Positions 37,147 through 45,366 of a DNA stretch of 64,000 nt are shown piece after piece. The DNA comes from G963668185 sp963668185 (GTDB lineage Bacteria; Chloroflexota; Dehalococcoidia; Lucifugimonadales; G963668185). Under the pieces are notes generated by a model. It worked only from the letters and a program-made list of their open reading frames with translations, did not search any database and was not told the DNA's origin. Position 1 is the first letter of the stretch. Every line of letters starts with the position of its first letter. Location of the stretch: positions 1,798,001 through 1,862,000 of the forward strand of contig OY764162.1 of the NCBI GenBank assembly GCA_963668185.1. Direction: 5' to 3'. The position numbers and the translations under genes are program-made.

Positions 37147-37177
37147 CCGTAGGGGCGCTTCGCGAAGCGCCCGCCCC
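37147..37177. repeat. Family C palindrome
   Basis: Copy of the CCGTAGGGGCGCTTCGCGAA palindromic element. Confidence 0.75.
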
Positions 37178-37232
37178 GCCAATCGGAAACCTGTTCGCCC
37201 CGATGCCGTCATGAGCCCTCCGCTCGCAAACC

Positions 37233-37258
37233 CGTTCGCCCTGAGCCTGTCGAAGGGC
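37233..37258. repeat. Dispersed repeat, family A
   Basis: Copy of the TTCGCCCTGAGCCTGTCGAA element, directly before a tandem array. Confidence 0.8.
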
Positions 37259-37266
37259 CGCGCCCA

Positions 37267-37406
37267 CCGTCACCCCAATCGAGCGCCCCGCCCACCGTCA
37301 TTCCAATCAAGCGCCGCTCCCACTGTCATTCCAACCGAGCACCGCTCCCATTGTCATTCTGATCGAGCGCCGCTCCCACTGTCATTCCGATCGGAGCGAA
37401 GCGGAG
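37267..37406. repeat. Five 28-bp tandem repeats related to family D
   Basis: The GTCA core recurs at 37269, 37297, 37325, 37353 and 37381, an exact 28-base period. Units read like GTCATTCCAATCAAGCGCC with changes. The last unit runs into a palindromic end GATCGGAGCGAAGCGGAGAG. With no spacers it is not a CRISPR array. Confidence 0.8.
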
Positions 37407-37531
37407 AGAGGAATCCAAAACGCCCCGTCACCAAAAACACCCGGCCTCAGCCGGACGCGTGCCTTGCCGCCACGTAAACCCGTTCGCAGCAAGCGCAAGG
37501 CCCTGTGTAGGCGCGGAACCTTGCTGAAAGG

Positions 37532-37741
37532 CTACATGATTCCTCGGTCTGCTGATTGGGCAATCTGCTCAGTTAAGCCAAGTATGGCTGATACTTGAGC
37601 TACAGCAAGTGCTTGCTCAATGGTTAGGATGACATGACCGCTTGAATCTTGTCCGATTTGCTTCAAGATCAACTCCGCAAGGGCACCGGTCGCATACCTT
37701 TCGCCGAAGTATTGACCCGGGATCACAAGTTTGTCCGCCAT
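37532..37741 (-). CDS. Small hypothetical protein
   Basis: A 69-residue protein beginning MADKLVIPGQYF. The ATG at 37741 has GGAGG nine bases upstream. It is helical, with a repeated Ala/Leu/Ile pattern and no cysteines or membrane segment. No family recognised. The longer open frame to 37840 is less likely. AT content is higher than in neighbours. Confidence 0.5.
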   Translation of the reverse strand: MADKLVIPGQYFGERYATGALAELILKQIGQDSSGHVILTIEQALAVAQVSAILGLTEQIAQSADRGIM

Positions 37742-37784
37742 GTCTTTGCATCCTCCATCTGTGTGTTGTTTGCGACGACCGAAT

Positions 37785-38282
37785 TTAACTCTCAAGGGAT
37801 TGATCCTTTTCTCGTTCCGCACACTCGGCCTCGACCGCATCCCTCGTCAAGATCGTAAAGCCCGTGTTTTGCAAGACCTTCATCCCGTTGGGCGATACCA
37901 GCGCATAGTATTCCCAGTCATCAGCGACATCGAAGTTGAACCCTACGCCATCATGCGGCGGCTGGGCATCGAGGTCGCGGCACAGATTGGACGTTAGGCG
38001 AACCACCGCATAGCGGTCAGCGTGGGTCAAGTCTCCATTCCCGTGCTGATAGAAAGCGTTGGGGGTGTCTGGAAGAGCTTCCGATGCGAGCACGTCCTCA
38101 GAATACTCGTAACTGTACTCCATCTTCACCAGCGCATCGTCCATAGCTTCGTTGATGTCATGCCGGTCCTCTCCGCACGCCGTGACTGCGATCAGAATGA
38201 TAGGCGTCAGGGCCAGAAGGCCAAGACTCAGTACGCGACACCAGTAGCGCGTCAGATTGAAAGAGCGATTCAGGATACGCAT
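37785..38282 (-). CDS. Hypothetical lipoprotein
   Basis: A 165-residue protein with a basic N-terminus, membrane segment and lipobox IAVTAC (cysteine at residue 36 from the ATG at 38282). The mature part is acidic with no recognised domain; WEYYALVSPNGMKVLQNTG is its most ordered stretch. Same direction as the small gene at 37532, 43 bases before it. The upstream in-frame start at 38351 lacks a signal-like context. Confidence 0.6.
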   Translation of the reverse strand: MRILNRSFNLTRYWCRVLSLGLLALTPIILIAVTACGEDRHDINEAMDDALVKMEYSYEYSEDVLASEALPDTPNAFYQHGNGDLTHADRYAVVRLTSNLCRDLDAQPPHDGVGFNFDVADDWEYYALVSPNGMKVLQNTGFTILTRDAVEAECAEREKDQSLES

Positions 38283-38565
38283 GGGTTGTAAATCCGCCTC
38301 TCGATTAGGTTGGGTAGGTCCTATTTCGTTCGTGCTGCTGGTGCAAAACACGGTCCAGCTTGCCGTACCCGCCCGAAGTCAGGAACGTACGCGTCTTGTA
38401 TGTTCGGATGTCTTCGCTCATGCCGGCCGCGCCTTCCGTGTCCCGTCCTCGTCCATTGCTACTTATCATGCTAGCAAACCGTATGCCGCCTATGACGAGG
38501 ATTCGTGCCAATTTGAAGCGCCAGTTTCAGTACCAGTTCTTATGCTTCCTCTGGCAAGCCCTCCC

Positions 38566-39666
38566 TCAGATCCCCCCCACAACAGCCTCCGTCATCCCCG
38601 CCGTCCCCACCACGCTCCCACCGTCGCGCCCGATGTCCGGCGTCCGGTAGCCCTCCGCCAGCGCCCCCTCCACCGCGCGCTCCACCGCGTCCGCCTCCTC
38701 GTCCAGCCCCAGCGAGTACCGCAGCAGCAGCGCCGCGCTGAGTATCGCCCCGATCGGGTTCGCGACACCCTGCCCCGCGATGTCCGGCGCGCTGCCGTGA
38801 ATCGGCTCGTACATGTCCACCGTCTTGCCCCGGCGCCCGTCCGCCGCGCCCGGCACCCCCGCCAGACTCGCCGACGGCAGCATCCCCATCGAGCCGGACA
38901 GCACCGACGCCTCGTCCGTCAGGATGTCCCCGAACATGTTCTCCGTCACCATCACGTCGAAGCCCGCCGGGTTGCGGATCAACTCCATCGCCGCCGCGTC
39001 CACCAGCATGTGCTCCAACTCCACGTCCGGGTACCCCTCCGAGACCTCGTTGGCGACCTCCCGCCACAGCCGAGACGTCTCTAGCACGTTCGCCTTGTCA
39101 ACCGACGTCACCTTGCGCCGCCTCTGGCCCGCCATCTCGAACGCCGCCGTCACGATGCGCCGCACCTCCGCCTCCGTGTACTTCAGCGTATCCACGCCGC
39201 GCCTGCCCCGCGACGTGCTCCACCTCTTCTTCGGCCGCCCGAAGTACAGCCCCCCTGTCAACTCCCGCAGCACCACCATGTCCACGCCCTCCAGCAGATC
39301 GGCGCGCACCGGGCTGGAGCCGGTCAGCGCGTCGTGCACCTTCACGGGCCGCACGTTCGCGAACAGGCCCAGGCTCTTGCGCAGCGCCAGCAGGCCGTCC
39401 TCCGGTCGGACCGCCGCGTTCGGGTCGTCCCACTTCGGGCCGCCGACCGCGCCCAGCAGCACCGCGTCGGACTCGGCGCAGGCCGCCAGCGTCTCGTCCG
39501 GGAGCGGCGTGCCGACCGCGTCCAGCGCGTTCCCGCCGATCCGCTCCGCCCGGATGTCGAACGAGTGCCCGAACCGCTCCCCCACCCGGTCCAGCGCCGC
39601 CACCGCGCCCGCAAGCACCTCCGGCCCAATGCCGTCGCCCGGCAGCAAAGCAATCGTAAAGTTCAT
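38566..39666 (-). CDS. leuB: 3-Isopropylmalate dehydrogenase
   Basis: A 366-residue NAD enzyme of leucine synthesis. The N-terminal LLPGDGIGPEV, RELTGGLYFG, metal/substrate site VTENMFGDILTDEAS and the NAD loop EPIHGSAPDIAGQGVANPIG are diagnostic for LeuB. GGAGGG lies six bases before the ATG. No other leu gene adjoins it; leuS lies 12 kb away. Confidence 0.96.
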   Translation of the reverse strand: MNFTIALLPGDGIGPEVLAGAVAALDRVGERFGHSFDIRAERIGGNALDAVGTPLPDETLAACAESDAVLLGAVGGPKWDDPNAAVRPEDGLLALRKSLGLFANVRPVKVHDALTGSSPVRADLLEGVDMVVLRELTGGLYFGRPKKRWSTSRGRRGVDTLKYTEAEVRRIVTAAFEMAGQRRRKVTSVDKANVLETSRLWREVANEVSEGYPDVELEHMLVDAAAMELIRNPAGFDVMVTENMFGDILTDEASVLSGSMGMLPSASLAGVPGAADGRRGKTVDMYEPIHGSAPDIAGQGVANPIGAILSAALLLRYSLGLDEEADAVERAVEGALAEGYRTPDIGRDGGSVVGTAGMTEAVVGGI

Positions 39667-39766
39667 AGCGCAACCCTCCGGTGACTGGTCGTCACCGCGC
39701 GATTGTACGGCATCAGCCTCCGCGCCCTAACGGCCACTCTCAAGAACCCTGTGACAGGCCCCCGGC

Positions 39767-40411
39767 TTAACCCGCCAAGCCCCTAATGGCAGAAGGCAAC
39801 CCGCTGAACGCAGCGACCCTCGCAGTTGCTTCAGAAAAATCGTGAGACGCAGTGAACTCGTTCGCGACCACGATGCAGTCAATGCCCGCCGCTACTGCCG
39901 ACTTCAACCCTCTCGCCGAGTCTTCGACAACCACCGTTTCAGCCGCAGTAGCGTCAAAGCGTTCGAGTCCTTTCAAGTAGGGCTCGGGATGCGGCTTGGC
40001 CCGCTCGTAGTCGCCGCGCGTCAAGCAGAACTCCATGTGCTCCAGGATGGACCGCCCTTCGTGTATCAGGGCGAAGTCGGCCGGTTTACAGGTGGTCACT
40101 ATGCCCATCCTGTATTCGCCCGCGAGCGCGTCCAGCGTTTCCAGCACACCCTCGATCTCGATGTCTTCGGAGGTCACGTATTCCTGGTAGTACCGGTTTC
40201 TTAGCTCCCGGCCGCGATTGATCTCGGATACTGGTGTTCCCGAGGCTCGCGCCTTATCCCACGCCGAGACCCCATCGGCCATGTCCGCCAAGTACGCGTC
40301 TAGTAGAAGATCGATCCCAAGAGACGCCAGCGCCCGCTTGTTGGCAAAGTAATACCACTGTTCCGTTTCGACCAGGACGCCGTCATGGTCAAAGAGAATG
40401 AATTTCTTCAC
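39767..40411 (-). CDS. HAD-family phosphatase/phosphomutase-like hydrolase
   Basis: A 214-residue HAD hydrolase. Motif I FDHDGVLV contains the nucleophile and acid aspartates, motif II is IVTTCKP, motif III KPHPEPYL holds the lysine, and motif IV VVEDSARGLKSA the metal aspartate. A helical cap of subclass I sits between motifs I and II. GTG start with GAAGG upstream. Substrate unknown; phosphoglycolate phosphatase or beta-phosphoglucomutase-like are typical. Confidence 0.88.
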   Translation of the reverse strand: MKKFILFDHDGVLVETEQWYYFANKRALASLGIDLLLDAYLADMADGVSAWDKARASGTPVSEINRGRELRNRYYQEYVTSEDIEIEGVLETLDALAGEYRMGIVTTCKPADFALIHEGRSILEHMEFCLTRGDYERAKPHPEPYLKGLERFDATAAETVVVEDSARGLKSAVAAGIDCIVVANEFTASHDFSEATARVAAFSGLPSAIRGLAG

Positions 40412-40432
40412 TTTGTACCTTCATGCGTTTCG

Positions 40433-40552
40433 TTCGTCCTGAGCTTGACGAAGGGGCCTGTCGAACCATGAACGAACCCACGCCGTCATTCCCGCGCAGG
40501 CGGGAATCCATCCGCCCCCGTTCGTGGTGAGCCTGTAGAACCATGAACGAAA
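40433..40552. repeat. Composite repeat block A-D-A
   Basis: Family A variant at about 40437-40475, family D palindrome ATTCCCGCGCAGGCGGGAAT at about 40488, and another family A copy at about 40519-40543, with TTTCGTT / AACGAAA ends on the outer copies. Confidence 0.8.
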
Positions 40553-40569
40553 CGGAATCCAGCCAGCCC

Positions 40570-41853
40570 CTACCCCGCCGCCCGCTCGAACGCCCGCTGG
40601 AAGCGCGGCCCCGCCTCCTCCAGCTCCTCCAGCGACGCGTAGCTCAGCGCCAGCCGGAGGTGCGACGTATCCGCCGCCTCGCGGTCCTTGAAGAAGTTCG
40701 ACCCCATCGCGAACACAAGCCCCTCCTCCGCAGCCTCACGCGCCACGTCCTGCGCGCTCGCCCCCACGCACTCCGCCCACAGGAAGAACCCGCCGGCCGG
40801 CTCCTCGAAGCGTATGTACGGATGGCAGTTCTCCCGCAGCGACGACACCAGCGCCGAGCACTTGCGCCGGTAGATGCCCCGCAGCCCGTCCACGTGCGTC
40901 TCCAGGTCACCGCTGCCCGCGTAGTGCGCCAGCGCCCGGTGCAGCAGAGGGCTTCCCCCCATGTCGAACCGCACCCGACCCAGCGACTCGATCACCGGCA
41001 GCCGCGCCTGCACCCATCCCACGCGCAGCCCCGTCGCGATGATCTTGCTGAAGCTCCCCACCTGGATCACCCCGTGCCCGTCCGCCACCGCGTACAGCGA
41101 AGGCGGAGGCGGCGCGTCGAAATACAACTCCGTGTACGCCATGTCCTCCATGATGAACACCCGGTGCCGCGCGCAGACCTCCACCAGCTTCTCCCGCACC
41201 GCCAGCGGCATCGTCGCCCCCGTCGGGTTGTGGTGGTCCGGCACCGTGTAAAGCAGCTTCGCCCGCTTGCCCTCCGCCGCCAGCCGTTCCAGCGTCTCAT
41301 CCACCCGCTCCGCGAAAGCGTCGTCCTCGCCCAGTTCCGCCTCCACGATCTCGCACAGGTGCCCCCGTATCGTCCGCAGCGACCCCGCGAAATTCGGCCG
41401 CTCCGCTATGCACACGTCCCCCGGGTTCAGGAACGTGTCGCACACGGCGTCGATCCCGCCCGACCCGCCGTGCGTCATCAGAAAGTTCTCGTGCGATAGC
41501 TCGACCCCTTGGATGCGCCCCTGCCGCTCCGCCACCACCTGCCGCAGCTCCTCGAAGCCGAAGATGCCGCCGTACCGCAGCGCCAGTTCCGACGACTCCT
41601 CGAAGACCTTGTTCACCGCCGCCTGCAAGCCCTCCACAGGCAGCGACGCCGGGTCCGGTATGCCCCCGCCCAGGTTGATCGGCGACTCGTGCTCCGTCCG
41701 CGACATCATCATCGACCGCGGCCGCGTCCCCGCCTCCGTCGGACTGATCGCCGGCAGCATCGCCGCCGACTCCGACAGCAACTCCGTCACGTCCTGCCCG
41801 TCCCAGTACTTCGCCGCCACGTCAGCCCGCGTCCTAACGTCAGTTTGCGTCAA
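40570..41853 (-). CDS. PLP-dependent aminotransferase (class I/II, AAT-I)
   Basis: An approximately 427-residue aminotransferase similar to 2-aminoadipate/aromatic aminotransferases of the MocR-related group but without the HTH domain. INLGGGIPDP, NPTGATMP, MEDMAYTELYF and the PLP lysine in VGSFSKIIATGLRVGW are visible. A GTG at 41871 is possible, but the TTG at 41853 has CGGAG seven bases upstream. The substrate is not assigned. Confidence 0.85.
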   Translation of the reverse strand: MTQTDVRTRADVAAKYWDGQDVTELLSESAAMLPAISPTEAGTRPRSMMMSRTEHESPINLGGGIPDPASLPVEGLQAAVNKVFEESSELALRYGGIFGFEELRQVVAERQGRIQGVELSHENFLMTHGGSGGIDAVCDTFLNPGDVCIAERPNFAGSLRTIRGHLCEIVEAELGEDDAFAERVDETLERLAAEGKRAKLLYTVPDHHNPTGATMPLAVREKLVEVCARHRVFIMEDMAYTELYFDAPPPPSLYAVADGHGVIQVGSFSKIIATGLRVGWVQARLPVIESLGRVRFDMGGSPLLHRALAHYAGSGDLETHVDGLRGIYRRKCSALVSSLRENCHPYIRFEEPAGGFFLWAECVGASAQDVAREAAEEGLVFAMGSNFFKDREAADTSHLRLALSYASLEELEEAGPRFQRAFERAAG

Positions 41854-41937
41854 AATAAAGCTCCGATGCACACCCTACGAATAACCAAAGTTTACGAAAT
41901 CCGCAACCCCCATGTCGATGATTCGCCACGCCAAGTC

Positions 41938-42003
41938 CGTTCGCCCTGAGCTTGTCGAAGGGCCCGCCCCAAGTCCGTTCGCCCTGAGCTTGTCGAAGGG
42001 CCC
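41938..42003. repeat. Two tandem family A repeats
   Basis: Direct copies of GTTCGCCCTGAGCTTGTCGA at about 41939 and 41977. Confidence 0.8.
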
Positions 42004-42130
42004 ACCCCACTGTCGTCCCAAGCCCCCGATGGGAACCCAAGACGCCACGCAAACTGTCGTTCCGAGTCCCCCGAGGAACCTACAGCCCCCCGCACCACAC
42101 CAACGCCCGTCCCACGGCAGCAACCCCACA

Positions 42131-42360
42131 TCGTCATTCCGGCGCAGGCCGGAATCCAGAGGTGGCGGGGCGGGGCCTCCGACCCCTTCCCCAGTCTGCG
42201 GAGCCTGCCCCAAGCCCCTCACGCTGTCGTTCCGAGTCCCCCGAGGAACCTACAGCCTCCCGCACTTCACCAACGCCCGTCCACCGCGCCAACCCCCATG
42301 CGTCATTCCCGCATTCCTGCGACAGCAGGAACCCGGGGCAGGCGGGAATCCAGCGGGGCG
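42131..42360. repeat. Mixed D and truncated B repeats
   Basis: Family D copy at 42131-42159, a truncated family B copy at 42181-42200, a duplicated GTCGTTCCGAGTCCCCCGAG-type stretch (42056 onward and 42229 onward), and a larger D copy at 42300-42354 with a second nested hairpin. No gene is seen in 41872-42516. Confidence 0.7.
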
Positions 42361-42516
42361 GGGCCGTCACGCCCGCCAATCCTGAACACTTAACTTTGGG
42401 ACTTATATACTTGACTAGCCAAGACTAGCTGAATTACTGCTTGTGACAGGTCCTTCAGCGTCCGTCTTGGTGTCGGGTGCTAGGGGCTGGGTAATGTGGC
42501 CTAGAGTTGCAGTAGG

Positions 42517-43254
42517 CTAGCCAAGTCTGGGGTAACTGGCTAGGTACGACTCGATGTTATTGACGTGTGAGCCGAAGGACTGGATCTGCTCCTCAGTCAT
42601 CTCCCTTACAACCCATTTGTCGTCACTCAAGACCAACCCCAACACTTGAATAGGCGAAGAGACACCTGGGATGCCAACCCTAATGGCGTGGATCAGGGTC
42701 CAAACTATTGACAGGAGCCCTTGCGAGATCGAGGGATATCCACCATTCCAGAAGACTTCCCTTAAGAAAGACAGAAACGGATTTGCCACCCATGCCCCGC
42801 TTCCTATTGCTGAGTAGGGTAGGTCCTCCGTCGCTGCATATGACTCACCTGTAAAGTCACACGTGAGCAATTCAGGTTTCGAGCGCACTGGGAGAGCTAT
42901 AAGCGAGTTGGTGCTCACCTTGCCGCTAGCTGCGCGCTCACCAATCAGGTCTCGGATTTCCTTAGATGTCTCAATTGCTCTCTTCGCGTCTGCGTAGATG
43001 ACGTTCCTTATCCACCTCTGGACGTTCTCTACACTCTGCTGTGACGAAGCTTCTCTTAGCTCGCTTCGCCAGAGGTGACTCACTCGGTCATGATAGAGTT
43101 GCGCGAGCGACACAACTCCAGCGACTCCCATGATCATCTCGTCATCAATGCTCTTGAGCTTACGGGTGGGTTCGGTGAGTCCACCGATCGTAGTGGCTCC
43201 GTCCGCCCCAAGAACGACTCCTTGATCGCACCTTATGCCAATGATGAGGGTCAC
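42517..43254 (-). CDS. Proteasome-fold Ntn hydrolase
   Basis: A 245-residue protein starting MTLIIGIRCDQGVVLGADGA. Removing Met1 leaves Thr1 as nucleophile, and the positions equal to Asp17 and Lys33 of proteasome beta subunits are both kept (Asp18 and Lys34 counted with Met1). The rest, including AIGSGAWVANPFL in the middle, matches the alpha-beta-beta-alpha fold of the peptidase T1 family. It is not HslV or a 20S subunit by neighbour or sequence; it is a stand-alone homologue. It overlaps the winged-helix-like gene by four bases (ATGA), so the two form one unit. A self-processed peptidase or amidase is inferred. Confidence 0.78.
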   Translation of the reverse strand: MTLIIGIRCDQGVVLGADGATTIGGLTEPTRKLKSIDDEMIMGVAGVVSLAQLYHDRVSHLWRSELREASSQQSVENVQRWIRNVIYADAKRAIETSKEIRDLIGERAASGKVSTNSLIALPVRSKPELLTCDFTGESYAATEDLPYSAIGSGAWVANPFLSFLREVFWNGGYPSISQGLLSIVWTLIHAIRVGIPGVSSPIQVLGLVLSDDKWVVREMTEEQIQSFGSHVNNIESYLASYPRLG

Positions 43255-43688
43255 GGAATGGCTTCTTGAAAGATGCCGTCCTGTCGGTACTTCGGATACT
43301 TTTCGTAAATGAATCGCAGCAGTCCCTGGAGCGTCATTGATTGCACTTCCTGCGCGATCTCATCTAATCTCCGCCGCGTCTCGGTCGGCAACTCCTCCCG
43401 GAGCTTCTCAGCCTTCTCCCACCCCAGAGGAGTGATGATGGTTTCCACCCAATCACCTTCACGTGACCTAGCTCGAAGCAACAACCCTTCTTCATGCAAT
43501 TCGTCGGCATCCTTGTATATTCTGGTGTCGAGCGGCCCATAGTAGTCGGGCTCAAAATCATACAAGTGCCGTGGTAGTCCCTCCAACTCGGCAGCATCTA
43601 CAAGGAATACAGCCTTCTGTAGTTGCACAGGAGACATTACTTGCTTGCTTGACCTACTGACTAGGAGGACGATGTCTCTGTCTTCCAT
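43251..43688 (-). CDS. Small winged-helix-like protein paired with the Ntn hydrolase
   Basis: A 145-residue protein. SPVQLQKAVFLVDAAE, then YDFEPDYYGPLDTRIYKDADELHEEGLL is the pattern of a helix-turn-helix family seen in SocA/Panacea-like (DUF4065-like) and other toxin-antitoxin or defence partners: the D-x-x-YGP-(I/L)-D turn followed by a helix is typical. No toxin domain is seen. Start at 43688 has GGAAGG seven bases upstream. Function is inferred to be regulation or recognition for the Ntn hydrolase, and is unproven. Confidence 0.6.
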   Translation of the reverse strand: MEDRDIVLLVSRSSKQVMSPVQLQKAVFLVDAAELEGLPRHLYDFEPDYYGPLDTRIYKDADELHEEGLLLRARSREGDWVETIITPLGWEKAEKLREELPTETRRRLDEIAQEVQSMTLQGLLRFIYEKYPKYRQDGIFQEAIP

Positions 43689-43880
43689 CCGCATACCTTC
43701 CACTTGTGTCCAGCCTACCGACGGTCAACCATCACGGTGAGTGCTTACCGTTGGGGACGGTACGAGAGTGGCTGCATCCCGTCAAGCGCGGCGTAGTCAA
43801 AAATTCCCAAGTTTCCTAGCTTTAGCATACGTGTGCTATGTATCGCGAATCAGTAGAGAGGCATCAATACTAGGTAAAGT
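43689..43880. other. Intergenic, nothing recognised
   Basis: AT-richer spacer upstream of the Ntn/winged-helix pair, probably holding its promoter. No clear motif seen. Confidence 0.4.
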
Positions 43881-44012
43881 TCATAGGCAGTCCTTGCAAC
43901 GTCCGCCCTTATAGAACGGTTCAGGGTAGCTCACGGGGTGGTTGCAGGCCGCGCAACGGTACTCTCGGACCTCTACGTCTTCCCATCTGCCACGCGCCCC
44001 GATATTGGGCAA
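43881..44012 (-). CDS. Tiny zinc-ribbon ORF
   Basis: A 43-residue frame from a TTG at 44012, ending YRCAACNHPVSYPEPFYKGG then RCKDCL. Two CxxC pairs at the C-terminus make a compact zinc ribbon. It lies directly after the DUF4145 gene on the same strand, in another frame. The start is uncertain and the ribosome site poor, so it may be longer or be a remnant. Confidence 0.4.
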   Translation of the reverse strand: MPNIGARGRWEDVEVREYRCAACNHPVSYPEPFYKGGRCKDCL

Positions 44013-44038
44013 CCCGGTTCCAGTCGCCCCAGCGACGC

Positions 44039-44641
44039 TTACGTGGATCGCGCGTTGCTTCGGGCCGCCGAGGTTATGCTGGCGAGCTGCCGGGCGCGGT
44101 GTGGTTCTGTGTACACAGTGTCGAGCACGCGCCTGAGGAACTCCAGCACGCGCGACACGTCATCGTTGCTGAACATCCCTGTGTCGATGTCCTCGTGCGC
44201 CGCGATGTTGGCCAAGCGCCTGATCTGATTGACGCCGTCGGAGGCCGCCGACGTGATGTGCCCCTGCTCCAGAAGGTCGTCCAGCCTGCTCACACCCATG
44301 TCGTGCATCAGGCGATACAGGGTGGTGCGGGCCGACAAGAGCGCGCCGAGCCTAGCGCCTGAGGTGTGACCTCGTAAGACATCCGTGTAAGCTTCCGCGA
44401 TCTTCTCTGGGATCACCTTGGAAACCGGCGACACGGGCGGGGGCCACACCACGCCCTTTTTCGTGACCACCATGTACTCGCGGCAGAACCCGCACCTCAC
44501 GACCTTTAGGCCGCGCACGTTGATCGGACACAGCGCGGTCACTTGCCTCCCGCTTCCGCTCACGAGCCTGACCTTCTTTTTGGAGCGAACGGCGCGGTTG
44601 ACCGTCCATTCCTTGCACATCGGGCACCGTACTCTCGACAA
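44039..44641 (-). CDS. Zinc-ribbon plus DUF4145-like protein
   Basis: A 200-residue protein. An N-terminal zinc ribbon uses CPMCKEW and CGFCREY. The C-terminal half, from IAEAYTDVLRGHTSGARL to RRLANIAAHEDID, is a DUF4145-type helical domain, a family often found near restriction and defence genes. The TTG at 44641 has AGGAGG six bases upstream and is preferred to the ATG at 44674. Function unknown. Confidence 0.7.
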   Translation of the reverse strand: MSRVRCPMCKEWTVNRAVRSKKKVRLVSGSGRQVTALCPINVRGLKVVRCGFCREYMVVTKKGVVWPPPVSPVSKVIPEKIAEAYTDVLRGHTSGARLGALLSARTTLYRLMHDMGVSRLDDLLEQGHITSAASDGVNQIRRLANIAAHEDIDTGMFSNDDVSRVLEFLRRVLDTVYTEPHRARQLASITSAARSNARST

Positions 44642-44874
44642 CGGGAACCTCCTGCAGACGTGTGCTGAGGTCATCCTAGCACGCTCTAATAGGCGGGACA
44701 GGGCATATCACCCTTTTTAGATCATTCCACTCCAGCCAGCCGACCGTATCCTGTTACATTCCGGCCCACCCAGTAGACCCGTCGGCTGAAAGCGTGCTAC
44801 CCGTGCTCAAAGTGTAGCCGCCCGTTCTCAATCAGTTGACTCCCCCACCTCAGTTTAGATAGCCTCGGTCTCGA

Positions 44875-44974
44875 CTTGCTAGTCATTCGGCCTCTGCCCA
44901 TGAGGGAGGTTTTGCCATGGATTGTGCCTCCGGGCTCCCTGGCAACCCCTCAAGGGCTGTGAATGACTAGCAAG
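44875..44974. ncRNA. Candidate structured RNA bounded by 14-bp inverted repeat
   Basis: Perfect arms CTTGCTAGTCATTC (44875-44888) and GAATGACTAGCAAG (44961-44974) enclose 72 bases that can themselves fold (GGGAGG with CCTCC and CTCCC). It ends 61 bases before a small membrane-protein gene. Could be a leader RNA, an sRNA or the scar of a small mobile element. Nothing else is seen in 44675-44874. Confidence 0.4.
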
Positions 44975-45035
44975 CATCACGATCCTGGCTGCTGGGGAGC
45001 ACCTGCGTCCCCTGCAGTCAAAGCAGGAGATTGCC

Positions 45036-45269
45036 GTGGAATTTGTATTGTTGTTTTTGGCATTCGTACTTGTGTGGCCTGTGGCATGCGCAGTGTTCAC
45101 CCGCAAGATTGCCAAGTCTAAGGGGTTCTTCAACACGTCGGGCTGGGCTGTGGCCGGATTCTTCTTTGGTCCCATCGCCCTTGTCGCTGCCCGGTTCATC
45201 ATGCCCTCAGCCAGCGACATCGAGCCCCCGACCATAAGCGAGTTCCGCAGACGCGCCGAGGCATTGTAG
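45036..45269 (+). CDS. Small two-segment membrane protein
   Basis: A 77-residue protein with membrane segments at about residues 3-20 and 37-55, joined by a basic loop (TRKIAKSKGFFNTSG), and a charged C-terminal tail. GTG start with AGGAGA five bases upstream (45025-45030). No family recognised. It lies 97 bases before the coiled-coil peptidase gene on the same strand and may be co-transcribed. Confidence 0.6.
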   Translation: MEFVLLFLAFVLVWPVACAVFTRKIAKSKGFFNTSGWAVAGFFFGPIALVAARFIMPSASDIEPPTISEFRRRAEAL

Positions 45270-45366
45270 AACCGAGCGCACTCACCGAAAGGGAGTTTCG
45301 CCCCCACTGACTCGATAGCGCCCTTCGTCTGCGCTTATGCAGACACTCACATACGGGAGAAGAAGC

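Noticed and set aside
37267..37406. 28-bp repeats as CRISPR
   Set aside because: No spacers between units and no cas genes.
37211..37477. Plus-strand frame in the repeat region
   Set aside because: Made entirely of repeat families A and D; not a gene.
44875..44974. Integron attC site
   Set aside because: Lacks the RYYYAAC/GTTRRRY core sites and there is no integrase or cassette array.
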